This document shows, piece after piece, positions 1-7,668 of a stretch of DNA of 64,000 nucleotides (within the stretch, counting starts at the first letter, position 1; every line of letters starts with the position of its first letter). The translations under genes were made by a program, and so were the position numbers. The DNA is from CAVXFS01 sp049582805 (lineage in GTDB: Bacteria > Pseudomonadota > Gammaproteobacteria > Burkholderiales > Gallionellaceae). The notes beneath the pieces were generated by a model. That model was not told the DNA's origin and searched no databases. It saw only the letters and a list, made by a program, of their open reading frames with translations. The DNA lies in assembly GCA_049582805.1 (NCBI GenBank), contig JBAUUR010000165.1:1-64000 (forward strand), written 5' to 3'.

Positions 1-162
1 AAAAGAGTGAGTTTCCGTGGTCACTTTACCCCTCCCGGTGATCTGAAAATCGACTGTAGGGCTTTCTGAGAGGTCAAAAATTTTCCACATTTGCAAACAT
101 CGAGAATTTCAACAAACTGCTAATGAATTTTTCTGGATTAATAAATAAACCGGCAGAACCTC

Positions 163-1182
163 ATGCTTAACGACCGCGCCCAAATCCTGCTCAAGACTCT
201 GGTGGAACGCTATATCAGCGACGGCCACCCGGTCGGCTCGCGCGTGCTGCAACAATTTTCCGGGCTGGATGTCAGCTCCGCCACCATCCGCAATGTGATG
301 GCCGATCTGGAAGAAATGGGGTTGATCTCCAGCCCGCACACTTCCGCCGGCCGGGTACCTACCGCACTGGGCTACCGTTTGTTCATAGACACGCTGATGG
401 TGGTGCAACCGCTGGATACGGTGAGCGTACAACATCTGCGATACCAGTTGCAGCCGGACAATCCCTCGCGCCTGATGACGCAGGCTTCCAACCTGCTGTC
501 CGAACTGACCCATTTCGCGGGTGTGGTGGCAACGCCCAGGCGCCCCTCGATTTCGGTGCAGCAGATCGAGTTCTTGCGCCTGTCGGAAAAGAAAATCCTG
601 CTGATCATCGTGATGCCGGACGGCGAAGTGGAAAACCGGGTGCTGCTGACCGACAAGGATTATACCCAGGCGCAGCTTATCGAGGCGGGCAATTTCCTCA
701 ACCAGCACTATACCGGCTGCGGGTTTCCGGAAATCCGCCAGCGCGTGCAAAGCGAACTGCACCAGTTGCGCCACGACATGACCTCGTTGATGGCTGCCGT
801 CATCGCCGCCGGGGATGAAGTCATGGCGCGCAAGCAGGAAGACTACGTGATCAGCGGCGAACGCAATCTGCTGCATGTGCAGGATCTGTCTGCCGACATG
901 AACCGCCTGCGCAGCCTGTTCAACGTCTTCGAGCAGAAATCCGAGCTGCTGAGCCTGCTGGACGCCAGCCGCCACGCGCCCGGCGTGCACATCTTCATCG
1001 GCAACGAATCTGGATTGGCCGGGCTGGACGAATGCAGCGTCGTCAGTGCGCCCTACGCCAGCAACGGGCAGGTGATCGGCACCCTGGCCGTAATCGGACC
1101 GAAGCGCATGGATTACGAAAGAGTAGTGCCGATTGTGGACGTGACTGCCAAACTGCTCAGCAATGCGCTGTCGCAACATTGA
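163..1182 (+). CDS. hrcA: Heat-inducible transcription repressor HrcA
   Basis: HrcA represses class I heat-shock operons (groESL, dnaK) by binding CIRCE operators in the cytoplasm, and needs GroEL to stay active. The 339-residue product has the expected family length. It opens with the winged-helix segment (LVERYISDGHPVGSR, then SSATIRNVMADLEEMG and the SPHTSAGRVPT motif within about residues 10-65). The central and C-terminal parts match the GAF-like HrcA core, including the IGNES motif near residue 285. The ATG at 163 is preceded by an AT-rich leader with only a weak ribosome-binding site. I see no CIRCE inverted repeat in the 162 bases upstream, so autoregulation is not supported here. The next gene, hemH, follows after a repeat-bearing gap; no chaperone gene lies in the window. 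Confidence 0.95.
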   Translation: MLNDRAQILLKTLVERYISDGHPVGSRVLQQFSGLDVSSATIRNVMADLEEMGLISSPHTSAGRVPTALGYRLFIDTLMVVQPLDTVSVQHLRYQLQPDNPSRLMTQASNLLSELTHFAGVVATPRRPSISVQQIEFLRLSEKKILLIIVMPDGEVENRVLLTDKDYTQAQLIEAGNFLNQHYTGCGFPEIRQRVQSELHQLRHDMTSLMAAVIAAGDEVMARKQEDYVISGERNLLHVQDLSADMNRLRSLFNVFEQKSELLSLLDASRHAPGVHIFIGNESGLAGLDECSVVSAPYASNGQVIGTLAVIGPKRMDYERVVPIVDVTAKLLSNALSQH

Positions 1183-1210
1183 TGAGTCCCTCGATCACCG
1201 TAAAATCACC

Positions 1211-1285
1211 AGGGTGGATAAAGCGCGCAGCGCGTGTCCACCGCGCAACATGGTGGATACGGCATTACATGCCCTTATCCACTCT
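1211..1285. repeat. Palindromic intergenic repeat (GTAGGGTGGATAA family)
   Basis: The 75-base element starts with AGGGTGGATAA and ends with TTATCCACTCT, which are reverse complements with one mismatch. Inside are GTGTCCACC and GGTGGATAC half-sites, giving nested inverted repeats. A related copy lies at 13171-13209 in the opposite orientation and a shorter cousin at 33523-33572. It fills the hrcA-hemH gap, and transcribed RNA would fold into a long hairpin. It looks like a REP-type dispersed repeat; no coding function is apparent. Confidence 0.75.
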
Positions 1286-1305
1286 ACGACTCAGGATAAC
1301 GATAA

Positions 1306-2391
1306 ATGCCCTACCAGACAGAACCTGACTTCACCCACGGCACCCCGGAAAAAACCGCCGTGCTGCTGGTCAACCTCGGCACGCCGGAGGCGCCCACCGC
1401 GCAGGCGCTGCATCCCTACCTGAAGGAATTCCTGAGCGATCCGCGCGTGGTGGAAATCCCCAGGCTGGCGTGGTGGCTTGTCCTCAACGGCGTCGTCCTC
1501 AACACGCGCCCGAAACAATCGGCGAAGAAATACGCCAGTATCTGGATGCCGGAAGGCTCGCCGCTCAAGGTGCACACCGAGCGCCAGACCGCGCTGTTGC
1601 AGGGTTATCTGGGGGAGAAGGTCAAAGGCATCGTGGTGGACTACGCCATGCGCTACGGCAATCCCTCGATTCCCAGCGTGCTGCGCAAACTCAAGGAGCA
1701 GAACTGCCAGCGCATCCTGCTGCTGCCGATGTATCCGCAATACGCCGCCAGCTCAGTCGCCACTGTTTTCGACGCGGTATTCACCGCACTGCAAGGCATG
1801 CGCAACGCCCCGGCGCTGCGCACCATCAAACATTTCCACGACCATCCCGGCTACATCCAGGCCACTGCGCAGAACATCCGCGACTACTGGACGCTGCACG
1901 GGCGGCCCGACAAGCTGGTAATGAGCTTCCACGGCCTGCCGCGCTACACACTGGACAAGGGCGACCCCTACCACTGCGAATGCCAGAAGAGCGGCCGCCT
2001 GATCGCCGAAGCACTGGGGCTGGGCCAGGAGCAATATCTGATCACCTTCCAGTCGCGCTTCGGCCGCGCCGAATGGCTGAAGCCCTACACCGCCGCCACG
2101 CTGCAAGAACTGGGCAGGCAGAAAACCCGGCGCGTGGACATGGTCTGTCCCGGTTTTGTCGCGGACTGCCTGGAAACACTGGAAGAAATCGCCATGGAAG
2201 TGCGCGAAGAATTCCTGCGCGCGGGCGGCGGTGAATACCACTACATTCCCTGCCTCAACGAACGCGATGAATGGATCCACATGCTCACCGACCTGGTGCT
2301 GGATAACCTGCACGGCTGGCTGGACAAACCGGACGCGGCGGAACGCGAGCAAAGCAGGTTGCGGGCGCTGGCGATGGGCGCAAAGAAATAG
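1306..2391 (+). CDS. hemH: Ferrochelatase (protoheme ferro-lyase)
   Basis: Ferrochelatase inserts ferrous iron into protoporphyrin IX, the last step of protoheme synthesis, at the inner face of the cytoplasmic membrane. The 361-residue product shows the family hallmarks. These are an N-terminal VLLVNLGTPEAP segment (about residues 20-31), the active-site SFHGLPRY motif around residue 207 with its metal-handling histidine, the downstream FQSRFGRAEWLKPYT block, and the acidic ETLEEIAMEVREEF helix supplying the conserved glutamate. Length agrees with proteobacterial HemH. The start is the ATG right after the intergenic repeat. A short hairpin with a T-rich tail follows the stop codon, suggesting the transcript ends here before the convergent Anbu operon. 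Confidence 0.95.
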   Translation: MPYQTEPDFTHGTPEKTAVLLVNLGTPEAPTAQALHPYLKEFLSDPRVVEIPRLAWWLVLNGVVLNTRPKQSAKKYASIWMPEGSPLKVHTERQTALLQGYLGEKVKGIVVDYAMRYGNPSIPSVLRKLKEQNCQRILLLPMYPQYAASSVATVFDAVFTALQGMRNAPALRTIKHFHDHPGYIQATAQNIRDYWTLHGRPDKLVMSFHGLPRYTLDKGDPYHCECQKSGRLIAEALGLGQEQYLITFQSRFGRAEWLKPYTAATLQELGRQKTRRVDMVCPGFVADCLETLEEIAMEVREEFLRAGGGEYHYIPCLNERDEWIHMLTDLVLDNLHGWLDKPDAAEREQSRLRALAMGAKK

Positions 2392-2393
2392 GC

Positions 2394-2418
2394 AGGGAGA
2401 AACTTCCCTTTTGTTTTT
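2394..2418 (+). terminator. Weak candidate rho-independent terminator after hemH
   Basis: AGGGA and TCCCT form a short stem directly after the hemH stop, followed by a T-rich run (TTTTGTTTTT). The stem is only about five base pairs, so this is a weak call. It sits between two convergent transcription units, where a terminator would be expected. Confidence 0.4.
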
Positions 2419-2471
2419 GCGCTACGTGAAAAAAGCGCTGCTCCCGCTTATTCGATTCGCCCGGATGATCA

Positions 2472-3197
2472 TCATTCCCACGGAAAGCGGGGCAGGTTAT
2501 TGAGTGCCTGCAGCAAACCTTGATTCCACGCTTCGGAAAGCTGCTTTGCAAAGGGATCGTTTTCGGTCATGGTCATGCGCTGGCCAAAATCCAGGCAGTC
2601 TCTTTCATAGATCAGCAAATCGATCGGCGGGCCGACCGTCAGGTTGCTGCGCACGGTTGAGTTCATCGATACCAGCGCGCAGCGCGCAGCGTGCGCCAAT
2701 GGCGTGGTGCGCTTGATCACGCGATCGAGTATCGGTTTGCCGTATTTGATTTCGCCGATTTGCAGGAACGGATGTTCGTCCGATTCGTGTATGTAGTTGC
2801 CTTGCGGATAAATCAGCAGGGTCTCCGGACGATCCTTGCCGATCTGGCCGCCGAATATGAACGTGGCCTCAAAATTGGTGCCTGAAGGGTCGCGGTCGAC
2901 ATGCTGCTTCTGCACGCCGGCGCTGATGCTGGCGATATAGTCGGATGCCGCCAGCATGTTGATGGCGTTGCGCAAATTCACCGGCGTGGCATTTTCGATA
3001 TCGCTCCACAGACGTTTCACCACGGACTGGGTCGTGGCGAGGTTGCCCGCGGACAACAGCGTGAAGGTGCGCTCACCCGGCCACACGAATGAATGCATCT
3101 TTGAGTAAACCGAGAAGTTGTCAAATCCGCCGTTGGTGCGGGAGTCCGAGCAGAATACCAGTCCCTGGTCGGTGTTGATGGCAACGCAGTAAGTCAT
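2472..3197 (-). CDS. Anbu proteasome-like peptidase (20S beta-family)
   Basis: This is an Ntn-hydrolase of the Anbu (ancestral beta subunit) family, related to HslV and proteasome beta subunits. The mature protein begins MTYCVAINTDQGLVFCSDSR, so removing the initiator Met exposes Thr2 as N-terminal nucleophile. The SDSRTNGG motif and the following beta-sandwich pattern match the family, and the 241-residue length from this start fits. An upstream in-frame ATG at 3236 would add 13 residues ahead of the threonine and is therefore less likely; neither start has a strong ribosome-binding site. It is the last gene of a leftward operon with the alpha-E and ATP-grasp genes, the usual partners of Anbu. 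The usual transglutaminase gene is absent. Substrates are not known; a role in processing a peptide-modified product is inference from context. Confidence 0.88.
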   Translation of the reverse strand: MTYCVAINTDQGLVFCSDSRTNGGFDNFSVYSKMHSFVWPGERTFTLLSAGNLATTQSVVKRLWSDIENATPVNLRNAINMLAASDYIASISAGVQKQHVDRDPSGTNFEATFIFGGQIGKDRPETLLIYPQGNYIHESDEHPFLQIGEIKYGKPILDRVIKRTTPLAHAARCALVSMNSTVRSNLTVGPPIDLLIYERDCLDFGQRMTMTENDPFAKQLSEAWNQGLLQALNNLPRFPWE

Positions 3198-3273
3198 GTA
3201 AGTACGGTTTGAATTCGGGATTGAGCGGTTCGTCATGTATTAAGCTGCTTGCGCAACACTAACATGCCGCTTG

Positions 3274-4254
3274 TCACTCGGCAAATTCGATTTCAGCCTG
3301 GTTTGTTCCAGCCGCCTGGCTGCCGTAGGCGTGGAAATAGTGATTCGTGAGCACGTCATGGATCTCGCCCAGTTCGGCCTGCAACTGATCCAGATATTCG
3401 TGCAATGCCACGGTACTGAGGCCATCGGTAGAATGTTGCGCGATCTTATGCCGCAGTTGGGCGACGATCTGTTGCAGATGCTGCGATCTTGGCATCAGCT
3501 TGAAGCAGGACTCTATTTCAAACAGGCAGTGTTCGACGCTGCGGGGAAAACGGATATCACCGAGCAGAAAATTGATCGCAGCGCTGCTGCGTACTTGCAT
3601 GGCCACCAGACGGCGATAGGTCTGATAGGCGGATAATGAATTCAATGTGCCCATCCACAGGCGTTCCATGATGGCCTCGTGCAGCGCACTATCCTGCGGC
3701 AGCCGAACCGCTGAATTGATGTCGAGAATGCGCGTGGTCATGTCGGCGCGTTCGACATTGCGTCCCAGTTTGATGATCTGGTAGGCGAGGTCGTGCGCCA
3801 TCGTGCCGGAAACCAGGCCAACGATGGCATGGCGCTGTTCGATGACATTGTTCAGCACCAGGTACCGGTCGCGCCGGCTGCGGCAGGCAAAGGCGGCATT
3901 CTCCCGGATATACAGAAACAAGGTGTTGATGCGCTCCCACATTTCGGCGGGAAGCACTTCGCGCAAGGTGCGCGTATTTTCACGGGCAGACTGCACGCAG
4001 GACAGGATCGAACTTTGGTTGCGGCTGTCCTCGATCAGGAAGCTCATGATCGCCTCTTCATTGGCATCCGGGTAATACTGGTGGAACACGCTATCCAGGC
4101 CGGCAATTTCGATCAGGTTGGCCCAGCCGAATGAAGCACCGTGCGGCAGGTCGAGCAGGACATGCGTGGTGCTGTTGATCAGGCGCGCGGTATTCTCGGC
4201 CCGTTCCAGATAGCGCGCCATCCAGTACAGATTTTTCGCGACACGGGCCAGCAT
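3274..4254 (-). CDS. Alpha-E domain protein (DUF403)
   Basis: The 326-residue product starts MLARVAKNLYWMARYLERAE, the signature opening of the all-helical alpha-E (DUF403) family, and the family pattern continues to the C-terminus (LHEYLDQLQAELGEIHDVLT). The family is found almost only next to circularly permuted ATP-grasp proteins, Anbu and transglutaminases, and is thought to act with the ATP-grasp enzyme in a peptide-ligation pathway; no biochemical activity is firmly established. Its start codon overlaps the stop of the upstream ATP-grasp gene at 4254, implying translational coupling. Anbu follows about 76 bases downstream. No signal peptide or membrane segment is apparent, so it should be cytoplasmic. 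Confidence 0.88.
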   Translation of the reverse strand: MLARVAKNLYWMARYLERAENTARLINSTTHVLLDLPHGASFGWANLIEIAGLDSVFHQYYPDANEEAIMSFLIEDSRNQSSILSCVQSARENTRTLREVLPAEMWERINTLFLYIRENAAFACRSRRDRYLVLNNVIEQRHAIVGLVSGTMAHDLAYQIIKLGRNVERADMTTRILDINSAVRLPQDSALHEAIMERLWMGTLNSLSAYQTYRRLVAMQVRSSAAINFLLGDIRFPRSVEHCLFEIESCFKLMPRSQHLQQIVAQLRHKIAQHSTDGLSTVALHEYLDQLQAELGEIHDVLTNHYFHAYGSQAAGTNQAEIEFAE

Positions 4255-5702
4255 CAGCGACCCTCCTCGACTATCCAGGTGTCCTTGCTGCCGCCGCCCT
4301 GCGAGGAATTGACCACCAGCGAGCCTTTGCGCAGGGCCACCCGCGTCAATCCTCCGGTGGTGGCGTACAACTGGTCCGCCTGCAACACGAAGGGACGCAA
4401 GTCCAGATGGCGCGGCGCCAGTTGTCCGTCAACCAGGGTGGGGGCCGTGGAGATATCCAGCGTCGGCTGCGCCATGTAATTACGCGGGTTGGCGCGGATC
4501 AGCCCGGCGAATTGCGCGCGCTCCTGCGGCGTGGCGCGCGGGCCGATCAGCATGCCGTAGCCGCCGGATTCATTGGCCGGTTTGACGACCAGCTTGTCCA
4601 GATTGTTCAGCACGTGATCGCACTGGTCCTGGTACATGCACAGATAACTGGGCACGTTGGCGAGGATCGGATCCTGATCCAGATAATAGCGAATGATCTG
4701 CGGCACAAAGGCATACACCACCTTGTCATCCGCCACGCCCGCGCCGGGCGCGTTGGCGATGCCCACCTTGCCGTTGCGCCAGGCCCGCAACAGGCCGCGC
4801 ACCCCCAGCACCGAATCCGGATTGAAGCCTTCCGGATCAAGGAAACCATCATCGATGCGCCGATAGATCACATCCACCCGCCGCAAGCCGGCAATGCTTT
4901 TCATGTACACCACATTATCGTTGTCCACCAGCAAATCCGCTCCTTCCACCAGGTAGACGCCCATCTGCTGGGCCAGATAACTGTGCTCGAAATACGCCGA
5001 GTTATAGATGCCCGGCGTGAGCACGGCGATGACCGGCTGGTCGCCGGGACGGGGCGACAAGGCGGCCAATGTCTGGTAGAGCTGTGTCGGATAGTCGTCC
5101 ACGGGGAGAATGCTGGTCGTGCGGAACACTTCGGGGAAAATCCGCTTCATGATCTGGCGGTTCTCCAGCATGTACGACACGCCGGATGGAACGCGCAGAT
5201 TATCTTCCAATACATACACGGTGCCGTCGCGATCGCGCACCAGATCGGTGCCGCAAATGTGCGCCCACACGCCAAATCGGGGCGTCATGCCGACACACTG
5301 CGCACGGAAATTGCCCGATCCAGCCAGCACCTCGGCCGGAAATACCCCGTCCCTGATGATATTCTGTGCGTTGTACAGGTCGTTGATGAACAGATTCAGT
5401 GCGGTCAGCCGCTGCTTGAGCCCGGCCTGTATCCAATCCCATTCACTGCGCGCCATGACCCGCGGGATCGGGTCGAACGGCCACGCCCGGTCAATATTCC
5501 CCGACTCGCTGTAAATCGTGAAAGTGATGCCCATCGCCATGATGGTGGCATCCACCGCCTGATGGCGCGCCGCCAACTCGTCATCATCCAGCGAATTCAG
5601 GTAATCGAACAACGGCCGCGCCGCCGACCGGGGCTGCAGGTCGCGATCGAGCAGCTCATCGTAGGCAGTGTTGCCGGCGTATTCGGATGCAGCGAGTTCC
5701 AT
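4254..5702 (-). CDS. Circularly permuted ATP-grasp protein (DUF404/DUF407 type)
   Basis: A 482-residue member of the circularly permuted ATP-grasp family, predicted to form amide or peptide bonds using ATP. Recognisable blocks are YDELLD near the N-terminus, the FTIYSESGNIDRAWPFDPIPR segment (about residues 60-80), VYVLEDNLRVPSGVSYMLEN (about 160-180), the LVVKPANESGGYGMLIGPR glycine-rich nucleotide-binding region (about 370-390), and the C-terminal SSQGGGSKDTWIVE tail. Length is typical. It is the first gene of the alpha-E/Anbu operon and overlaps alpha-E by one base. The promoter should lie in the 5703-6056 gap. The exact ligation substrate is unknown for the family. Confidence 0.88.
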   Translation of the reverse strand: MELAASEYAGNTAYDELLDRDLQPRSAARPLFDYLNSLDDDELAARHQAVDATIMAMGITFTIYSESGNIDRAWPFDPIPRVMARSEWDWIQAGLKQRLTALNLFINDLYNAQNIIRDGVFPAEVLAGSGNFRAQCVGMTPRFGVWAHICGTDLVRDRDGTVYVLEDNLRVPSGVSYMLENRQIMKRIFPEVFRTTSILPVDDYPTQLYQTLAALSPRPGDQPVIAVLTPGIYNSAYFEHSYLAQQMGVYLVEGADLLVDNDNVVYMKSIAGLRRVDVIYRRIDDGFLDPEGFNPDSVLGVRGLLRAWRNGKVGIANAPGAGVADDKVVYAFVPQIIRYYLDQDPILANVPSYLCMYQDQCDHVLNNLDKLVVKPANESGGYGMLIGPRATPQERAQFAGLIRANPRNYMAQPTLDISTAPTLVDGQLAPRHLDLRPFVLQADQLYATTGGLTRVALRKGSLVVNSSQGGGSKDTWIVEEGR

Positions 5703-6056
5703 GATGGCGTTCTTTAGTTATTCCTGTAAGACTTAAAGCGAATACTGTGCCAGTGCGGAAGGGAACGAATGCGCGCATGACTGCCTGATGCCTTCCCTTG
5801 CTTTATATGGAACTCATCCCGCCTGCGCAACCGCGGCTGCGGGAGGGTGCCGCCAAAGGCTCCGGGCTGCGCCAAGACCACCCGCAGGCTGAGTGTCTGG
5901 CGGCATACTCCTTATGGATGCAGCCACCGGCGTGACCCTTGCGGGCGCAACGTAACCGCGCCGATTGACTGCCGAACGGTATACGGGACAGTTCGTTATT
6001 GACCTGCATATCTAATGCGCGTAGATTATGCGCATCTCCAATGTTAAGGAAGAACA
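5703..6056. other. Divergent intergenic region, ATP-grasp operon / ccdAB
   Basis: This 354-base gap separates the leftward ATP-grasp operon from the rightward ccdAB pair. Around 5821-5890 the sequence has GC-rich arms (GCCTGCG paired with CGCAGGC) that could fold. The leftward frame is open over 5803-6009, but its product is rich in Arg, Ser and Cys and matches nothing I know. I treat it as non-coding, possibly a decayed accessory sequence. The right end holds the candidate ccdAB operator. Confidence 0.5.
6015..6035. promoter_or_regulatory. Candidate ccdAB autoregulatory dyad
   Basis: ATGCGC (6015-6020) and GCGCAT (6030-6035) form a perfect dyad with a nine-base spacer, ending 21 bases before the ccdA start. 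CcdA family antitoxins, alone and with CcdB, bind palindromes in their own promoter. The position fits, but binding is inference. Confidence 0.45.
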
Positions 6057-6305
6057 GTGGGCAACATTGCTTTCAACCCGAATGCCCCCAAGAAATCGGC
6101 CAATCTCAGCATCAACGCCGATCTCTTGCAGCAGGCAAAACAACTCAATATCAATCTTTCACAGACGCTGGAACAGCGTCTGGCCGAAATCATCCGGCAA
6201 GCGCAGCGCAGCCAATGGCTGGCGGAAAACAAAAGCGCTTTGGATGAATACAACCGGCGCATCGAAGCGCGCGGCACCTTCAGCGACGGCATGCGGCGGT
6301 TCTGA
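6057..6305 (+). CDS. ccdA: Antitoxin CcdA
   Basis: An 82-residue type II antitoxin that neutralises CcdB and represses its own operon. The N-terminal part (about residues 10-45, KKSANLSINADLLQQAK) is the ribbon-helix-helix DNA-binding domain. The C-terminal tail (AENKSALDEYNRRIEARGTF, ending SDGMRRF) is the toxin-wrapping segment typical of chromosomal CcdA. The start is GTG at 6057, supported by an AAGGA ribosome-binding site at 6046-6050. The stop codon overlaps the ccdB start by one base, so the two are translationally coupled, as is usual for the module. Confidence 0.9.
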   Translation: MGNIAFNPNAPKKSANLSINADLLQQAKQLNINLSQTLEQRLAEIIRQAQRSQWLAENKSALDEYNRRIEARGTFSDGMRRF

Positions 6306-6619
6306 TGGCGCAGTTCGATGTTTACCTGAATCCGAATGCGAAAACGCGCAAGGCTGTTCCTTTCTTGCTGGATGTGCAGGCCGACCTGTTGGATACATTG
6401 GCCACCCGTGTCGTGGCGCCGCTCGTCCTGGCGGAAGAAATGGGGCTGGCAGCCAGACATCTCAATCCGCAGTTCAAGATCAAGGGGGCGGCAGTCGTCA
6501 TGTCTACCGCAGAGCTGGCGGGTGTCTCCATCCGCTCGCTGGGCGATAAGATTGCGTCGCTAAAAAACAAGCGTGATGAAATAATCGCCGCCCTCGACTT
6601 GCTGTTTGCCGGGATTTGA
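6305..6619 (+). CDS. ccdB: Toxin CcdB (DNA gyrase poison)
   Basis: A 104-residue CcdB-family toxin. The family traps the GyrA-DNA cleavage complex and blocks replication. The N-terminus MAQFDVYLNPNAKTRKAVPF and the LLDVQADLLD and TRVVAPLV blocks are diagnostic. The C-terminus ends in a helix with DEIIAALDLLFAGI, matching the GyrA-contacting terminal helix ending in GI. Length equals the F-plasmid family (about 101 residues), so the toxin looks intact. The start overlaps the ccdA stop. The pair lies in an accessory stretch with long gene-poor flanks. Confidence 0.92.
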   Translation: MAQFDVYLNPNAKTRKAVPFLLDVQADLLDTLATRVVAPLVLAEEMGLAARHLNPQFKIKGAAVVMSTAELAGVSIRSLGDKIASLKNKRDEIIAALDLLFAGI

Positions 6620-7152
6620 TGCGGGTATCTGACTTACCGAAACCGACTAAGCAACAAGTTTATACTACACGTGATCATCGCGCAGCGATGCATTGTCACT
6701 CTCCCCCGCCGGAAGATCTGGAGGAAGGGACAGACAAGGTGGCAGCGACGTTTATCATCGGGTGTGATACCAGCACGATGTCTGTTTCTGTTAAGGAGAA
6801 TAACATGGCTGCAAGCTTCCCTGTTTTTTCCTGATTCCTATTCGCTGAATTGTTGGCCACCTTCAATAAGAAATCGCGCTCCGTTCCCATTGTTCCCTGA
6901 AAAATATATTTATTCTTGCCTTTTTCATTGCCGTGAGGCCGTCGTTCGTGACGCGCAGCCCTCGACCCCCGCCTGACGGCCGGCATTTTGAACAGCTGAC
7001 GCTCAACGTTGAAACTGAAGGCTGTTTTCAATGCAAGCATTCCATTGCATAATGCCAATTGTGAATCGGATGGATTCTCACCGCCTGGGCCTTTCAGCAT
7101 TATGTTGGATGCTTGATGTCAGGCGCCGCTCTGCTGATCTCCTGGAGGAAGC
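6620..7152. other. Gene-poor AT-richer gap after ccdAB
   Basis: In this 533-base gap I find no convincing gene. A 71-codon frame opens at 6619 right on the ccdB stop, but its product has no recognisable fold. A good ribosome-binding site (AAGGAG at 6794-6799) precedes an ATG at 6805 whose frame closes after nine codons. A leftward frame over 6696-7100 is open but also unrecognised. Base composition is visibly more AT-rich than the flanking housekeeping genes, consistent with acquired or decayed sequence. Confidence 0.5.
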
Positions 7153-7452
7153 ATGCTGTTGAATTGGTTTGATGCAAGCAAGGCTCAAGAATTTGGAAAA
7201 AACCTTGCCGAAAATTTTTCCATAACGTACCCAATTCTTGACAAGAAGAAAGAAAAGGCCGGCATGAAGAAACGGGCCAAATTGCTTGGCAGGCTGACAA
7301 TGGATGTAAGGAAATTTGGGCAAACACACAGCCTCAATTTCTATAAGAAAGCGAAGTTGGGCAATGCGTTCAAGTGGGTTTTGCTGGAGAAAGGGTATGA
7401 CGCTGAATTTGTGGATGAGCTGACAAAGGAAGTGATCCTGGCCCTAAAATGA
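7153..7452 (+). CDS. Conserved hypothetical protein, about 99 residues
   Basis: A small basic protein of 99 residues beginning MLLNWFDASKAQEFGKNLAE, with a central KFGQTHSLNFYKKAKLGNAFKW region and a C-terminal acidic helix. A strong ribosome-binding site (GGAGG at 7143-7147) precedes the ATG. Similar short proteins, as I remember them, occur in other betaproteobacteria, but no function is known to me. It has no signal peptide or membrane segment and should be cytoplasmic. It precedes the TPR-glycosyltransferase gene with a 216-base gap, so they are not obviously one operon. Lysine codons and AT content are higher than in nearby core genes, which fits accessory DNA. Confidence 0.65.
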   Translation: MLLNWFDASKAQEFGKNLAENFSITYPILDKKKEKAGMKKRAKLLGRLTMDVRKFGQTHSLNFYKKAKLGNAFKWVLLEKGYDAEFVDELTKEVILALK

Positions 7453-7668
7453 CGAGCGCAATTCTCCCAGGCCGATGTGGTTTCCAATTAAACGAATGCG
7501 TTTCAAGAGTCTGCCTCCCCTTGGCCAGCAACAGCACAACAACCAGGTCTTGTTGCCCCAGGTAATTGCCGATTCCGGGGTCAGGATGATGAAATCTGGA
7601 TACCCCAACGGGTACGGAAATGAGGATCACAACCACCCCGAAAGGTAAATCAGGCTGCAAGGCACACT

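Noticed and set aside
1..162. Possible CIRCE operator upstream of hrcA
   Set aside because: No TTAGCACTC/GAGTGCTAA inverted repeat is present; only AT-rich leader sequence is visible.
4407..5717. Long rightward open frame over the ATP-grasp gene
   Set aside because: Antisense shadow; the composition (His, Gln, Arg, Val-rich) is typical of GC-rich antisense frames.
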